NCBI RefSeq assembly: GCF_003363435.1
Contig: NZ_QRCT01000019.1
Coordinates: forward strand, 149,395 to 213,394
Source of the DNA: Anaerosacchariphilus polymeriproducens
GTDB taxonomy: Bacteria; Bacillota; Clostridia; Lachnospirales; Lachnospiraceae
DNA length: 64,000 bases
Reading direction: 5' to 3'
Position numbers and translations under genes: made by a program. This document shows, piece after piece, positions 9,552-18,503 of the stretch; positions within the stretch are counted from its first letter, which is position 1; the number at the start of each line of letters is the position of its first letter. The notes under the pieces were generated by a model. The model made no database searches. It was not told where the DNA came from and worked only from the letters and a program-made list of their open reading frames with translations.

Positions 9552-10381
9552 AACGTTTCTCCTTTCTGTAAGACCTGATTGTATTGTCTCATTACCATCA
9601 TTTTACTTCTTACCAAATGTCGCGTATATTCATCCTGTGCCTTTGTAGTTATATGTTTAAAATCACCCATATCTACAATTTCCCCTTGATTCATTACAAG
9701 AATCCGGTCTGCAACTTGTGAAATTACACTTAAATCATGCGTAATAAATATCATTGATGTCCCACATTTCTCCTTAATCTTCTGAAATTCCTTCATAATT
9801 TCAAACTGCGTAATGGCATCAATCGATGACGTAGGTTCATCGGCAATTAAGATTTCCGGTTCCATGGACAACGCAAGTCCTATGGTGATTCTTTGCAGCA
9901 TACCGCCGCTTAACTGATGTGGATATTTTCTTAACACATCTCTTTCATTGGGAATCTGCATTGTTCTTAAAACCGATAATGCTTTTTCGTGTAATTCTCT
10001 TTTTGATAGATTTAAATGAGACTGCCAAGTTTCCTTCATCTGATCTTCCATTCTAAACAAAGGATCAAAACATGTCATTGGATTTTGTAATATCACTGCA
10101 ATATCATTTCCTCTGTAACTCCTTAGCTTTTCAGGAGTCTCTAACATCAGATCCATATTTTTATAATAAGCACTTCCCCGAATGATAAAATGACTATCTA
10201 ACAATCCAAGAATTGCTTTCATACTCATACTTTTTCCACTACCGCTTTCCCCTAAAATCCCAAGACATTCCCCCTTGTTTAATTCAAAACTGATATTTTT
10301 TATAATTTCTGACCTTTTTCCATTCTTGCCTTTAACATCTACTACTAAATTTTTCACTCGTAAGATTTCTTTATCATTCAT
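9548..10381 (-). CDS. Oligopeptide/dipeptide ABC transporter ATPase (OppD/DppD type)
   Basis: An ABC ATPase of about 277 residues, with Walker A GESGSGKSM, signature LSGGMLQRITIGLALS, Walker B ILIADEPTSSID and H-loop FITHDLSV. The conserved ILQNPMTCFDPLF loop is the hallmark of the OppD/DppD/NikD group. The start at 10381 is supported by an AAGGAGG six bases upstream. A further ATG upstream would extend the protein by nine residues but has no ribosome site. It overlaps the permease gene by eight bases. It lacks the long C-terminal [4Fe-4S]-associated tail seen in some OppD proteins. Confidence 0.92.
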   Translation of the reverse strand: MNDKEILRVKNLVVDVKGKNGKRSEIIKNISFELNKGECLGILGESGSGKSMSMKAILGLLDSHFIIRGSAYYKNMDLMLETPEKLRSYRGNDIAVILQNPMTCFDPLFRMEDQMKETWQSHLNLSKRELHEKALSVLRTMQIPNERDVLRKYPHQLSGGMLQRITIGLALSMEPEILIADEPTSSIDAITQFEIMKEFQKIKEKCGTSMIFITHDLSVISQVADRILVMNQGEIVDMGDFKHITTKAQDEYTRHLVRSKMMVMRQYNQVLQKGETL

Positions 10382-11201
10382 ACTCTGCCTCCTTAGGATC
10401 CAATGCATCTCTTAGTGCATCTCCAAGAAAATGAAAAGCAGCAACCAAGATAACAATTGCTAAGCCCGGTGCAATCATTTGAACAGGATTTGTTGTCATA
10501 ACATTTTTAGCCTCATTGAGCATAGCGCCCCATTCTGGTGTCGGCGGCTGAACTCCGAGTTTTAGAAATGATAAGGTAGAGATATTTAATATGGCCCATC
10601 CCATATCCAAAGTAGCTAATACTGCCAGCTCTGATGAGATACTCGGCAATAGATGCCGAAATAATATATAACGTTCTCTATTTCCTATACATTTTGAATA
10701 CAGAATATAATTTTTATCTCTGTACTTCATAACATTCGTTCGTATCATTCTGGCATACCATGCCCACTTAATAAATACATTTGCAAGAATTACATTTCGT
10801 ATATCAACTCCAAGAAGCGCTACAATCGCAAACACCATGATCTGACTTGGAAAGGAAAGCATCACATCAACGATTCTCATAATTACTTCATCCACGAAGC
10901 CTCTGAAATATCCTGCTAAAAGCCCCATAATCATACCAAGAAAAATGGTACCTGTCATTGTTAAAATTGATAAAAACAAAGTAGGACGGATCCCATATAT
11001 CATACGAGATAAAATACATCTGCCCAAATGATCGGTTCCTAATGGATAACTCATACTAAATCCGGCAAACTTATTAAGTATATCTGTTTTATAAGGGTCA
11101 TGAGGTGCAACTACTGGCGCAAATATTCCAGCAATTATCACTCCCAAAATAATCCCAAGCATAAGAACAGCCATTTTATTTTTCCATAACCGTTTCCACA
11201 T
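10374..11201 (-). CDS. Oligopeptide/dipeptide ABC transporter permease (OppC/DppC type)
   Basis: A 275-residue permease with a single N-terminal membrane helix, the extracellular HDPYKTDILNKFAG loop typical of DppC/OppC, and a C-terminal binding-protein-dependent transport domain with GDALRDALDPK at the end. It stops inside the start region of the OppD-like gene and begins one base after the OppB-like stop, so translation is coupled. It pairs with the OppB-like protein to form the channel. Confidence 0.92.
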   Translation of the reverse strand: MWKRLWKNKMAVLMLGIILGVIIAGIFAPVVAPHDPYKTDILNKFAGFSMSYPLGTDHLGRCILSRMIYGIRPTLFLSILTMTGTIFLGMIMGLLAGYFRGFVDEVIMRIVDVMLSFPSQIMVFAIVALLGVDIRNVILANVFIKWAWYARMIRTNVMKYRDKNYILYSKCIGNRERYILFRHLLPSISSELAVLATLDMGWAILNISTLSFLKLGVQPPTPEWGAMLNEAKNVMTTNPVQMIAPGLAIVILVAAFHFLGDALRDALDPKEAEYE

Positions 11202-12140
11202 TTATCTTTCCCCCCGCAATCTAGGATCTGCCAAATACTGAATGATATCAAATAGCAGATTGAATATTACAAATAAAGTACCAATCAATAATACATAAAT
11301 CTGTATGACTGGATAATCCCTGTTAAAAATCGACTCGATACAAAGCTTCCCTAATCCAGGCCATGCAAACACATTTTCAACTACAATAGTTCCGGCAATC
11401 AACTGCGGTATACTCATACCAATCGCCACAATACAAGTATGCAGTGAATTTTTCAAGATGTGCCTTACTAATATATTTTTCTGCTTCAATCCACGTACCT
11501 TTGCATAAAGAACATAATCTTCTTTCATATTTTCCAACATATTATTTCGTATCAGACGTATATAAGTTGAAATGTAAGTCAATGAAACTGTAAATGCAGG
11601 TAATATCATATGCCTAATACTTCCACTTCCGCTAGTAGGAAGCAGATCCCATTGAATACTTACCAGCCAGATTAACAATAAGCCTATCCAATAAGCGGGC
11701 ATTGCAGTTGTCATAAATATAAGCGCTCTCATTAATTTATCAAACCAACTGTTTTGATAGACAGCACAAAGAAATCCAATTGGAAGACTCAGGATAATTA
11801 CAAATAGCAAAGAAGCTCCTGCTAACCAAACAGTCGCCGGCAGACACCGACTGATTTCTCCTAATACCGTTCTGGATGGATTTGTATAACTTACTCCGAA
11901 GTCAAGGGTAAGACAATCTCCTAACCACCGAATATAGCGAACAAAATAAGGGTCGTTCAATCTCAATTCTTCTCTTACCTCTTCAATTGCTTCTTCTGTA
12001 ATTACAGGCGTCTGACGAACTCGTAATGCTACTTCAGCAGGATCCGAAGGTATTAGATTAATAAAAACAAAACACAAGAATGAGACACATAGCAATAATG
12101 GAATTGTCGTTAAGATTCTCTTGAATATATAAGCTTTCAT
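11202..12140 (-). CDS. Oligopeptide/dipeptide ABC transporter permease (OppB/DppB type)
   Basis: A 312-residue permease with the family's N-terminal helix (LLCVSFLCFVFINLIPSDPAE), a long first periplasmic loop and a C-terminal transport domain including VVENVFAWPGLGKL, a conserved OppB/DppB/NikB motif. It ends in ADPRLRGER. It is separated from the binding-protein gene by a short hairpin (12160-12183), and is followed immediately by the OppC-like gene. Substrate class (di-, oligopeptide or metal chelate) cannot be decided from the permease alone. Confidence 0.92.
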   Translation of the reverse strand: MKAYIFKRILTTIPLLLCVSFLCFVFINLIPSDPAEVALRVRQTPVITEEAIEEVREELRLNDPYFVRYIRWLGDCLTLDFGVSYTNPSRTVLGEISRCLPATVWLAGASLLFVIILSLPIGFLCAVYQNSWFDKLMRALIFMTTAMPAYWIGLLLIWLVSIQWDLLPTSGSGSIRHMILPAFTVSLTYISTYIRLIRNNMLENMKEDYVLYAKVRGLKQKNILVRHILKNSLHTCIVAIGMSIPQLIAGTIVVENVFAWPGLGKLCIESIFNRDYPVIQIYVLLIGTLFVIFNLLFDIIQYLADPRLRGER

Positions 12141-12159
12141 TTTTTCCTCTCTTAAAATA

Positions 12160-12183
12160 AGGCATTGTCAAAAGACAACGCCT
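12160..12183 (-). terminator. Intercistronic hairpin after the binding-protein gene
   Basis: AGGC-A-TTGTC-AAAA-GACAA-C-GCCT folds into a stem with one internal mismatch, followed on the minus strand by TTATTTT. Such partial terminators or stabilisers are common after substrate-binding genes and would raise binding-protein output over permease output. Confidence 0.6.
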
Positions 12184-12194
12184 CATTTACAATT

Positions 12195-13820
12195 TTATTT
12201 AAAATTCATACGATAGAACGGTACCTCATACTGACTCTGTGTAAATGTAACCCCTTCTAATTCTGAGCTAAAAATTGCTTTATTCCGTTCATAAGTCAGA
12301 GGTATATAGACTGCATCTTGATGAAGACTCGTTAATACATACTTGTACAATTCCTGTCTTTTTGTTTCATCTGTTGATACTAATATCTTCTCAATTGCAT
12401 CATCAATTTCTGCTTTATTTTCAAGTCCCTGTTGTGCTGCATAATCTCCATAAACCGGTGCTGTCATTGCCGACAATGAAGATTGTGGATCATATGGCGT
12501 ACCCCAGCAGATATTAAATACAATATCAAAATTACCCGCTTTCATATTGTCACGATAAGATTGTTCTTCCTGTCCCGTTATATTAATCTGAACGCCAATT
12601 TCTTTGTATTCCGATTGAAGCAATTCTGCAATACTTTTTTCCGTTACACTGTCACTATTATATAAGAGATCTAGTTCTAATTTCTTTCCGTCTTTTTCAC
12701 GAACTTCACTATTTTTCTTTGTCCATCCTGCTTCATCTAACAATTGATTAGCAACCTCTAAATTATATTCATATGGTTTTAAATCTACATTACAATATGG
12801 TATCGATTTTGCATACAAATAATCTGCCGGTTCTTCCAATCCATAGAAGATACCTTCTGAAATTGCTTTTTTATCCGTTGCCTGTTGTAATGCTTTTCTG
12901 ACATTCGTATCGCTTAAAATATCATTCGTTGTATTTAAGACCAGATGTCTAGTCGACGTAGCATCTGACATTGCTACACTAACGTCTTTACTATCCGTAT
13001 ATTTACTGATAGCATCTGCATCTATCATATTTTTTCCATATATTAAATCAATTTCACCTTTTTCTAATGCCAAAATTCTTGTCTGGTTATCCGGTATTAC
13101 CTTTACTGTAATTTTCTTAATTGCCGGCTTGTTACCCCAATACTTTTCATTTACTTCAAATACCGCATATTTGTCTGTTTCAAATTCTTTCAACACATAT
13201 GGACCTGTACCAATATACTCTTTGACACCATCTTTCGTCCCCCCATCTATCATTGCTTTTGGTGAAATCATTGCAAAAGGCCTTGTCACCCCTAATTCTG
13301 TTAACAATGGATAATATGGTTGTGACAATTTAATCACAAAAGTTTTTTCATCCGGTGCCTCAACACCTACCAACAGATTCATCATTTCTAACCAGGTATG
13401 TCGTTCTTTATTTTGTATAATAGCATCAAAATTTGCTTTAATGGCATTTGCATCACAAATTTCCCCATCTGAGAAGTAAACACCTTTTCTGATATGAAAT
13501 GTATATACCTTTCCATCTTCACTGATGTCCCAGCTTTCTGCCAAACCCCCTTCATATCCGTCCTTCGTAATCGTTACCAATGTATCATAGAGCATATCCT
13601 GAGCATACATTTCACCTGCATATAGATGAGGATTCAGATCTCGAATATCTCTATAATTTACAAATACTAACTCTTCTTTCACTTTTTTATCTTCGCTTTG
13701 TATTCCTGTTCCCTTTAAACTTGTCTTTTCTGTCTCTTTGGTTTTATTTGAACCACAACCTGTTATTGTACCTGCTGCCATTATCAATGCAAGGCACAAT
13801 GTAAATATTCTTTTTTTCAT
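12195..13820 (-). CDS. Oligopeptide/nickel-type ABC substrate-binding lipoprotein
   Basis: A 541-residue family 5 extracellular binding protein. The signal peptide ends in a lipobox (AGTITGC, Cys at about residue 22). The motif YTFHIRKGVYFSDG is the characteristic SBP_bac_5 signature. The start at 13820 follows AAGGAGGAG with good spacing; an ATG 24 bases upstream would add a charged extension before the signal peptide. It is the first gene of the importer unit, directly downstream of the LysR gene and its terminator. It probably captures peptides or peptide-like N-acyl compounds for the hydrolase at the end of the unit. Confidence 0.9.
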   Translation of the reverse strand: MKKRIFTLCLALIMAAGTITGCGSNKTKETEKTSLKGTGIQSEDKKVKEELVFVNYRDIRDLNPHLYAGEMYAQDMLYDTLVTITKDGYEGGLAESWDISEDGKVYTFHIRKGVYFSDGEICDANAIKANFDAIIQNKERHTWLEMMNLLVGVEAPDEKTFVIKLSQPYYPLLTELGVTRPFAMISPKAMIDGGTKDGVKEYIGTGPYVLKEFETDKYAVFEVNEKYWGNKPAIKKITVKVIPDNQTRILALEKGEIDLIYGKNMIDADAISKYTDSKDVSVAMSDATSTRHLVLNTTNDILSDTNVRKALQQATDKKAISEGIFYGLEEPADYLYAKSIPYCNVDLKPYEYNLEVANQLLDEAGWTKKNSEVREKDGKKLELDLLYNSDSVTEKSIAELLQSEYKEIGVQINITGQEEQSYRDNMKAGNFDIVFNICWGTPYDPQSSLSAMTAPVYGDYAAQQGLENKAEIDDAIEKILVSTDETKRQELYKYVLTSLHQDAVYIPLTYERNKAIFSSELEGVTFTQSQYEVPFYRMNFK

Positions 13821-13861
13821 AATTCTCCTCCTTAATTTATCCATATGTACTATAACATAAG

Positions 13862-13879
13862 TTAGTTAAGACTTACTAA
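13862..13879. promoter_or_regulatory. Candidate LysR binding site upstream of the binding-protein gene
   Basis: TTAGT-N8-ACTAA is an interrupted palindrome ending 42 bases upstream of the binding-protein start. It fits the T-N11-A pattern of LysR-type sites and lies between the LysR gene and its presumed target. A TATAGT lies just downstream in the transcribed direction. Binding is inferred. Confidence 0.4.
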
Positions 13880-13882
13880 TAG

Positions 13883-13929
13883 CAAAAAAAGAGAGCATGG
13901 ATATAACAATTTGTTATACCATTGCTCCA
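13883..13929 (-). terminator. Intrinsic terminator of the LysR gene
   Basis: GAGCA...TGCTC arms (13893-13927), with an inner TATAACAA/TTGTTATA-like stem, form a long hairpin. It is followed on the minus strand by TCTCTTTTTTT. It sits three bases after the LysR stop and separates LysR from the importer unit. Confidence 0.88.
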
Positions 13930-13932
13930 CTA

Positions 13933-14841
13933 TCACTGAAATAAGCTTTCTAATGATTCCAAATACAATTTTTCATAATTCTCAAGTTGTTCTAAGCCTT
14001 CTGAAATATATCCTACATAAAGACACCGTTCACACCCTTTTATTCTTATCGTCCTTATGTCATATTGTTGATAATCAGGCATCATAAAATCTAATTCCAA
14101 ACTGCATAAATCTGTATATAATAACATATCCAATACACAATGATCACTATTGGTATGAACCATATGCTTTAACTGATTCATACGGACTGCACCCTTGCTA
14201 AAAGTCTCTAAATGGTTCACCATAGAGAAATAATCTTTATTTCGCTGCACAAATTTTAGTTCTTTCAGTTCTTCAAACTCAATGTTTTCTAAATGATAAT
14301 AGGGATTCTTTGGCCCTACATTTAAACATAGTTCACATTCATTCAATACCTTGAACTGCAATTTTTTCATTTCTAAAATACGATTCAAAATTGCTTCCTG
14401 TTTCTTCGCAATATAAATAATACCAATACGTGCCTGTCGTTCTGATACTAACTGAATCACTTCTTCGGCTGTCCCTTCTTGAAACTCAATATGTAGTTTA
14501 TCATGTTCTTTTTGCATATAAAAATCTGTCAAATTACGAGCCACCATATTACTTGGATAAGATGCTATTTTTAATTTCTGATAGGCCGCATTTTGAGCTA
14601 ACTCTTGTACCATCTCTGAATTTTTTACTATATTCTTTGCATATTCATATAACTGCTCACCAAAAGGGGTCAAACTAATACCTTTACTCGAACGAATAAA
14701 TATCTTTGCATTCAACTCACTCTCTAAGTTCCGGATTACTTTGCTTACATTTGGCTGAGTCGTATACAAGACCTCCGCTGCTTTATTTAAACTTTTGGTT
14801 TCAATCGCTGCTATCAGATATTCCATCTGTCGTATTTCCAT
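13933..14841 (-). CDS. LysR family transcriptional regulator
   Basis: 302 residues. The N-terminal winged HTH (MEIRQMEYLIAAIETKSLNK, then AAEVLYTTQPNVSKVIRNLE) and the KGISLTPFGEQL wing are classic LysR. The rest is a LysR substrate-binding domain with TaxPSNMVARNLT-like strands. It lies directly upstream of the oligopeptide-type importer, is transcribed the same way and has its own terminator, so it probably senses a substrate or product of that importer. A good promoter lies at 14923-14951, with an inverted repeat just downstream that may allow autoregulation. Confidence 0.9.
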   Translation of the reverse strand: MEIRQMEYLIAAIETKSLNKAAEVLYTTQPNVSKVIRNLESELNAKIFIRSSKGISLTPFGEQLYEYAKNIVKNSEMVQELAQNAAYQKLKIASYPSNMVARNLTDFYMQKEHDKLHIEFQEGTAEEVIQLVSERQARIGIIYIAKKQEAILNRILEMKKLQFKVLNECELCLNVGPKNPYYHLENIEFEELKELKFVQRNKDYFSMVNHLETFSKGAVRMNQLKHMVHTNSDHCVLDMLLYTDLCSLELDFMMPDYQQYDIRTIRIKGCERCLYVGYISEGLEQLENYEKLYLESLESLFQ

Positions 14842-14896
14842 AATCTCTCCTCTTCACTTCCAATAAATACTATGAAAGCAATCATTCACTCTTAAT

Positions 14897-14951
14897 CTAA
14901 CCTTGGTTAGCCTTTTCTAATCATTTTAACATTGCGTGAGATTAATGTCAA
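14897..14951 (-). promoter_or_regulatory. Promoter of the LysR gene with a downstream inverted repeat
   Basis: On the minus strand, TTGACA (14946-14951) and TAAAAT (14923-14928) are 17 bases apart, close to the sigma-A consensus. CTAACC-TT-GGTTAG (14897-14910) lies just after the expected transcription start and is a candidate operator. Confidence 0.7.
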
Positions 14952-15022
14952 TTTTTGTCGAGCAGCAGCAAGTATCCCCTATTTGTTTTCATGCCATAAA
15001 AGCACCTACGCTCTGATTCCAA

Positions 15023-15670
15023 TCAGCATTCACAAACTAATTCTTCTTTCAAAAGAATACCTCCTCTTAACCGAAACACTTGATCCGCCTCTGATGCCAA
15101 TTCATTCGAATGTGTTACTACTATGACACATTTTCCATAGGTATGGGCACTTTCTTTTAAAATCTTAGTAATCTCTCCTGCTGTCTCTTCATCAAGATTT
15201 CCAGTCGGTTCATCGGCAAGTATAATAGAAGCATTCGATGCAAGTGCTCTGGCTATAGCGACTCTCTGCTGTTGTCCTCCTGACAGCTTTAACACATTTC
15301 TGGTTGCTTCATCCTTTGTAATCCCTAGTTTCTCCAAGATTGGAAACGGATCTTCTTTCGACGTTAAAGTTACATTCTCTGCTGCAGTCATATAATCAAT
15401 TAAATTGTAGCTCTGAAAAATAAAGGTCACATTGTCTCTGCGGTGTTTCTCCAAACCAAGCTGACTAATATTTTTTCCTACACATAGAATCTCTCCTCCA
15501 GTAGGTACATCAAGTCCTCCTAACAAAGACAACAATGTTGTTTTTCCACATCCTGACGGTCCTACAATTGCATACATCTTTCCCTCCTCAAATTCCATAT
15601 TAATATCTTTTAAAACACTCCTTGAAGAATAATAATGAAATTCTACATCTTTTGCTTCTATTACTGCCAT
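15023..15670 (-). CDS. ABC transporter ATPase (MacB/LolD type), partner of the FtsX permease
   Basis: A 215-residue ABC ATPase with Walker A GPSGCGKTT, signature LSGGQQQRVAIARALA, Walker B IILADEPTGNLD and H-loop VVTHSNELA. The sequence type is that of ATPases that pair with FtsX-fold permeases. It closes the radical-SAM peptide cluster and lies 44 bases after the subtilase gene. The likely partner is the 956-residue permease at 18504-21374. Together they may extrude or detoxify the peptide as an immunity pump, which is inference. The final residues include two cysteines (ELVCEC). Confidence 0.9.
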   Translation of the reverse strand: MAVIEAKDVEFHYYSSRSVLKDINMEFEEGKMYAIVGPSGCGKTTLLSLLGGLDVPTGGEILCVGKNISQLGLEKHRRDNVTFIFQSYNLIDYMTAAENVTLTSKEDPFPILEKLGITKDEATRNVLKLSGGQQQRVAIARALASNASIILADEPTGNLDEETAGEITKILKESAHTYGKCVIVVTHSNELASEADQVFRLRGGILLKEELVCEC

Positions 15671-15714
15671 ATTGATACCTCTCCTTTTTCTTATTTTCTA
15701 TTCTATTTTCACAT

Positions 15715-16800
15715 TTATTCTGTCAGCATTTCGACGAGATTATTTACCAGTGTTCCCAGCCATTGCTGATCATCTTTTGTCTGTACATAAATTTCTTCTT
15801 CAGCACTTTTTATTACCACTTGTTTTTCCTCACCTTGAATCAACACATCCCATTTGAGCCTTGATTGGTTTTGATTCAACGAAAATAGAACAAGATCCTT
15901 TTGCAAACAAGTACTTACAAATGATTCTATATCTGTTCCAATTCTATTTCTTGCAAGAAGAGTAAAGTCATCTGTTTGTAAGTCGTCCGTAATTCCAACA
16001 GCTTGTATCATATGCTCCTCCCATAGCCATTCAATAAAAGGAACAAATTCTTCTTCATGTAATCCCTGACATAGAACAACCGGCTCATCAAAGATTTCCA
16101 ACTTAGTTTTCTCCGGGTATTTTAACTGCTCATAGGCCAATGCCGTTCCAAAACTATTTTGAATTTCTGTTAAAATTCGTTCTTTTCCTCGAATTCCTTT
16201 ATTAATACAGGTATTAAGGAGACTTACAACAATTGGGACCGCATAACTATTGCTTTGTCCAAATGCCACAGGCTCATTTTTAAATTCCAGATTGGCATTT
16301 GCCACAAGATCTAACCCGAAAATATTTTCTTCTAAGGTTCTTATTTCGCCCGGTTTCAATCTTTCCTTCCAATCACAGGTAACCCCTATGACCGAATCCA
16401 TGGCTGCCGGCCAAGTTATTTTGCAACTGTTATCCGGAGCTGCTATCAGAATGATGCCTTTCTCATTAAGTGCTTGAATGACTCCACTTAATTTTTGATA
16501 ATCTTTTAGACATGTTGTCCCTATACTCATGCTGATAATATCCGGCTCGAAATTATAGCAGAGTTCCAAAGCTTCTACCAAGCGTTCAATCGACACTTTC
16601 TTTTGCTCATTCTCTAAAATAACAATATTTATAATCTCATAGTCCTCTGTACGTGCTTCCAAAATTTTCATGCAAATGGTTCCATGCTGATAGGGTGGCA
16701 TTTCTGCTTCCGGCTCGCACAAAAAAAATGTTTGAATCTCTAACTTTTTCTTTAACAATTCTTTTTCAATGATAGTATCAATGATTACGATCTTTGCCAT
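15715..16800 (-). CDS. Cytoplasmic subtilase-like (S8) peptidase of a peptide-maturation cluster
   Basis: A 361-residue protein without a signal peptide or propeptide. The subtilisin triad can be traced: Asp8 in IVIIDT, His39 in YQHGT and Ser185 in GQSNSYAVP, with a candidate oxyanion Asn124 in APDNS. The peptidase fold takes up about the first 205 residues, and the last ~155 residues are not recognised. The start at 16800 follows AGAGGGG; an upstream ATG would overlap the exporter gene further. The gene overlaps the exporter stop by 23 bases. A cytosolic protease beside a precursor, maturase and exporter suggests leader removal before export. A degradative or immunity role is possible. Confidence 0.8.
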   Translation of the reverse strand: MAKIVIIDTIIEKELLKKKLEIQTFFLCEPEAEMPPYQHGTICMKILEARTEDYEIINIVILENEQKKVSIERLVEALELCYNFEPDIISMSIGTTCLKDYQKLSGVIQALNEKGIILIAAPDNSCKITWPAAMDSVIGVTCDWKERLKPGEIRTLEENIFGLDLVANANLEFKNEPVAFGQSNSYAVPIVVSLLNTCINKGIRGKERILTEIQNSFGTALAYEQLKYPEKTKLEIFDEPVVLCQGLHEEEFVPFIEWLWEEHMIQAVGITDDLQTDDFTLLARNRIGTDIESFVSTCLQKDLVLFSLNQNQSRLKWDVLIQGEEKQVVIKSAEEEIYVQTKDDQQWLGTLVNNLVEMLTE

Positions 16801-18466
16801 GCATTTCTTCCCCTCTTTCAACCAATCGTCCCTCCGATAATTCAAAGATCCGGTCCATCCCTTCCAGGTTCGTATAACGATGTGTAATCATAAGGATAGT
16901 TTTATCTTTTAATTCTTCCTTTATAAGTCTTGTAAAATCAGCATCTGACTCTACGTCCATATTTGAAGTTGCTTCATCCAAAAGTATGATTGGTCTGTTT
17001 TTCAACAAAGCTCTTGCCAATGCAATCTTTTGCTTTTCTCCTCCTGAGACCTTTGATCCATTTTTCCCAATTGTCTGGCTGATTCCATTCGGAAGTGACT
17101 GAACAAATTCCGATAGTCCACTTTTCTTACAGGCCTCTTCCATTTGATCTGGTTCTAATTTCTCCCCTAGGCTGATATTGTCTCGAATACTATCTGCAAA
17201 GAGATAGACATCCTGACTGACCAATCCAAACAAGTTGCGATAGTCCTTTATCTGATAAGCTGATATCTCTTTATGATTCAATCGTATCATACCTTCTGCC
17301 GGTTCTAACAACCTGATTAATAATTGAAATAACGTGGTTTTCCCACTTCCATTCTTTCCAATAATCGCTATTTTTTCTCCTCGTTTTATTTTAAAATGAA
17401 TTTGCTTCAAAATCTTTTTTTCTTCATACGCAAACGATACATTTTCAAATTCCATTTCTTCGAACTGCTCAGGCCTTATTGGATCACCTTCGCCAGATTC
17501 CTCATCGTCATCAAGGAAAGAATATAAACGTACTGCTGAAGGCAGAATTCCGGCAAAAATCATTTTCATATCTAACAAGGCGGAAATCGGTCCTGTCACA
17601 TACTTGCTATAAGAAATAAAGGCAATTACACCTCCAATTGTTAATCCATTGGTACATACCAGATAACCTCCAAACAGATAAAGAAGACAGGTAATCAGCC
17701 ATTCCAGAAAACCATCCAAACTCATATTAACAGCATCTGTCATTTCCATATCTTTTTCTAGTTCGAGTAACTTTTTTTGTTCCTTAATATAATGCTCTTT
17801 TTTTGCATACTGAAGATTCCACATCCTTATTTCCCGTATTCCATTAATCATATCACCATACCAGGAACTTAGTTGATTACTGCTGGTAATGCACGCACCT
17901 ACTTTTTTCTTTTTCTTTTCTGACAGTAGTTTAGCCAGACCAAATTTAATAGGGATGATTAAAATTACGACCAGAGTCAGTTTCCAGCTGATATAACATA
18001 GACCGATAAATCCACTGATGATTCTTAGAACAAATTGTACCAGATACATAATTCCCCGATCCGCAACCATACTGACCCGATCTACATCTGTGGTGATCCG
18101 CTCCAAAATCTCATTACTATTGGATTCTTTATAATAGGAATATTTAATTTTCAATAATTTTTCAAACACATCAGCTCCGAACTGAAGTCTGATATGATTT
18201 CTTATCCTTAAAAACAACCTGGATTCTCCGATTCCAATTAACTGTTCGACTGCTGCAAATCCAAGCAGCAACAAGGAAAATGTCAAAATCATCTGCATAT
18301 TTTTTTGAAGCATACCTTTATCTGTTATTTGGGCGATTAAAATCGGTGATAAGAAGGAGGTAGCCGTCACAATAAGATAACATAGAGTTATTCCACCAAT
18401 TTCCCATTTATAATGACTCATACTTTTTAAAATTTTTTGCAGGATTCTTTTTTCTGTATTTTTCAT
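16778..18466 (-). CDS. ABC exporter, fused membrane and ATPase domains (MsbA/LmrA type)
   Basis: About 562 residues. Six membrane helices fill residues 20-300. The ATPase domain has Walker A GKNGSGKTT, signature VSGGEKQKIALARALL, Walker B IILLDEATSNMD and H-loop MITHRYTN. There is no C39 peptidase domain, so leader removal must be done elsewhere, probably by the neighbouring subtilase. The start at 18466 has GGAGC five bases upstream; an ATG four codons earlier lacks a clear site. It is the natural exporter candidate for the 54-residue precursor at 21492-21656. Confidence 0.9.
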   Translation of the reverse strand: MKNTEKRILQKILKSMSHYKWEIGGITLCYLIVTATSFLSPILIAQITDKGMLQKNMQMILTFSLLLLGFAAVEQLIGIGESRLFLRIRNHIRLQFGADVFEKLLKIKYSYYKESNSNEILERITTDVDRVSMVADRGIMYLVQFVLRIISGFIGLCYISWKLTLVVILIIPIKFGLAKLLSEKKKKKVGACITSSNQLSSWYGDMINGIREIRMWNLQYAKKEHYIKEQKKLLELEKDMEMTDAVNMSLDGFLEWLITCLLYLFGGYLVCTNGLTIGGVIAFISYSKYVTGPISALLDMKMIFAGILPSAVRLYSFLDDDEESGEGDPIRPEQFEEMEFENVSFAYEEKKILKQIHFKIKRGEKIAIIGKNGSGKTTLFQLLIRLLEPAEGMIRLNHKEISAYQIKDYRNLFGLVSQDVYLFADSIRDNISLGEKLEPDQMEEACKKSGLSEFVQSLPNGISQTIGKNGSKVSGGEKQKIALARALLKNRPIILLDEATSNMDVESDADFTRLIKEELKDKTILMITHRYTNLEGMDRIFELSEGRLVERGEEMHGKDRNH

Positions 18467-18503
18467 ATTCTGCTCCATTTATATTTCTACTACTTCCACT
18501 ATA

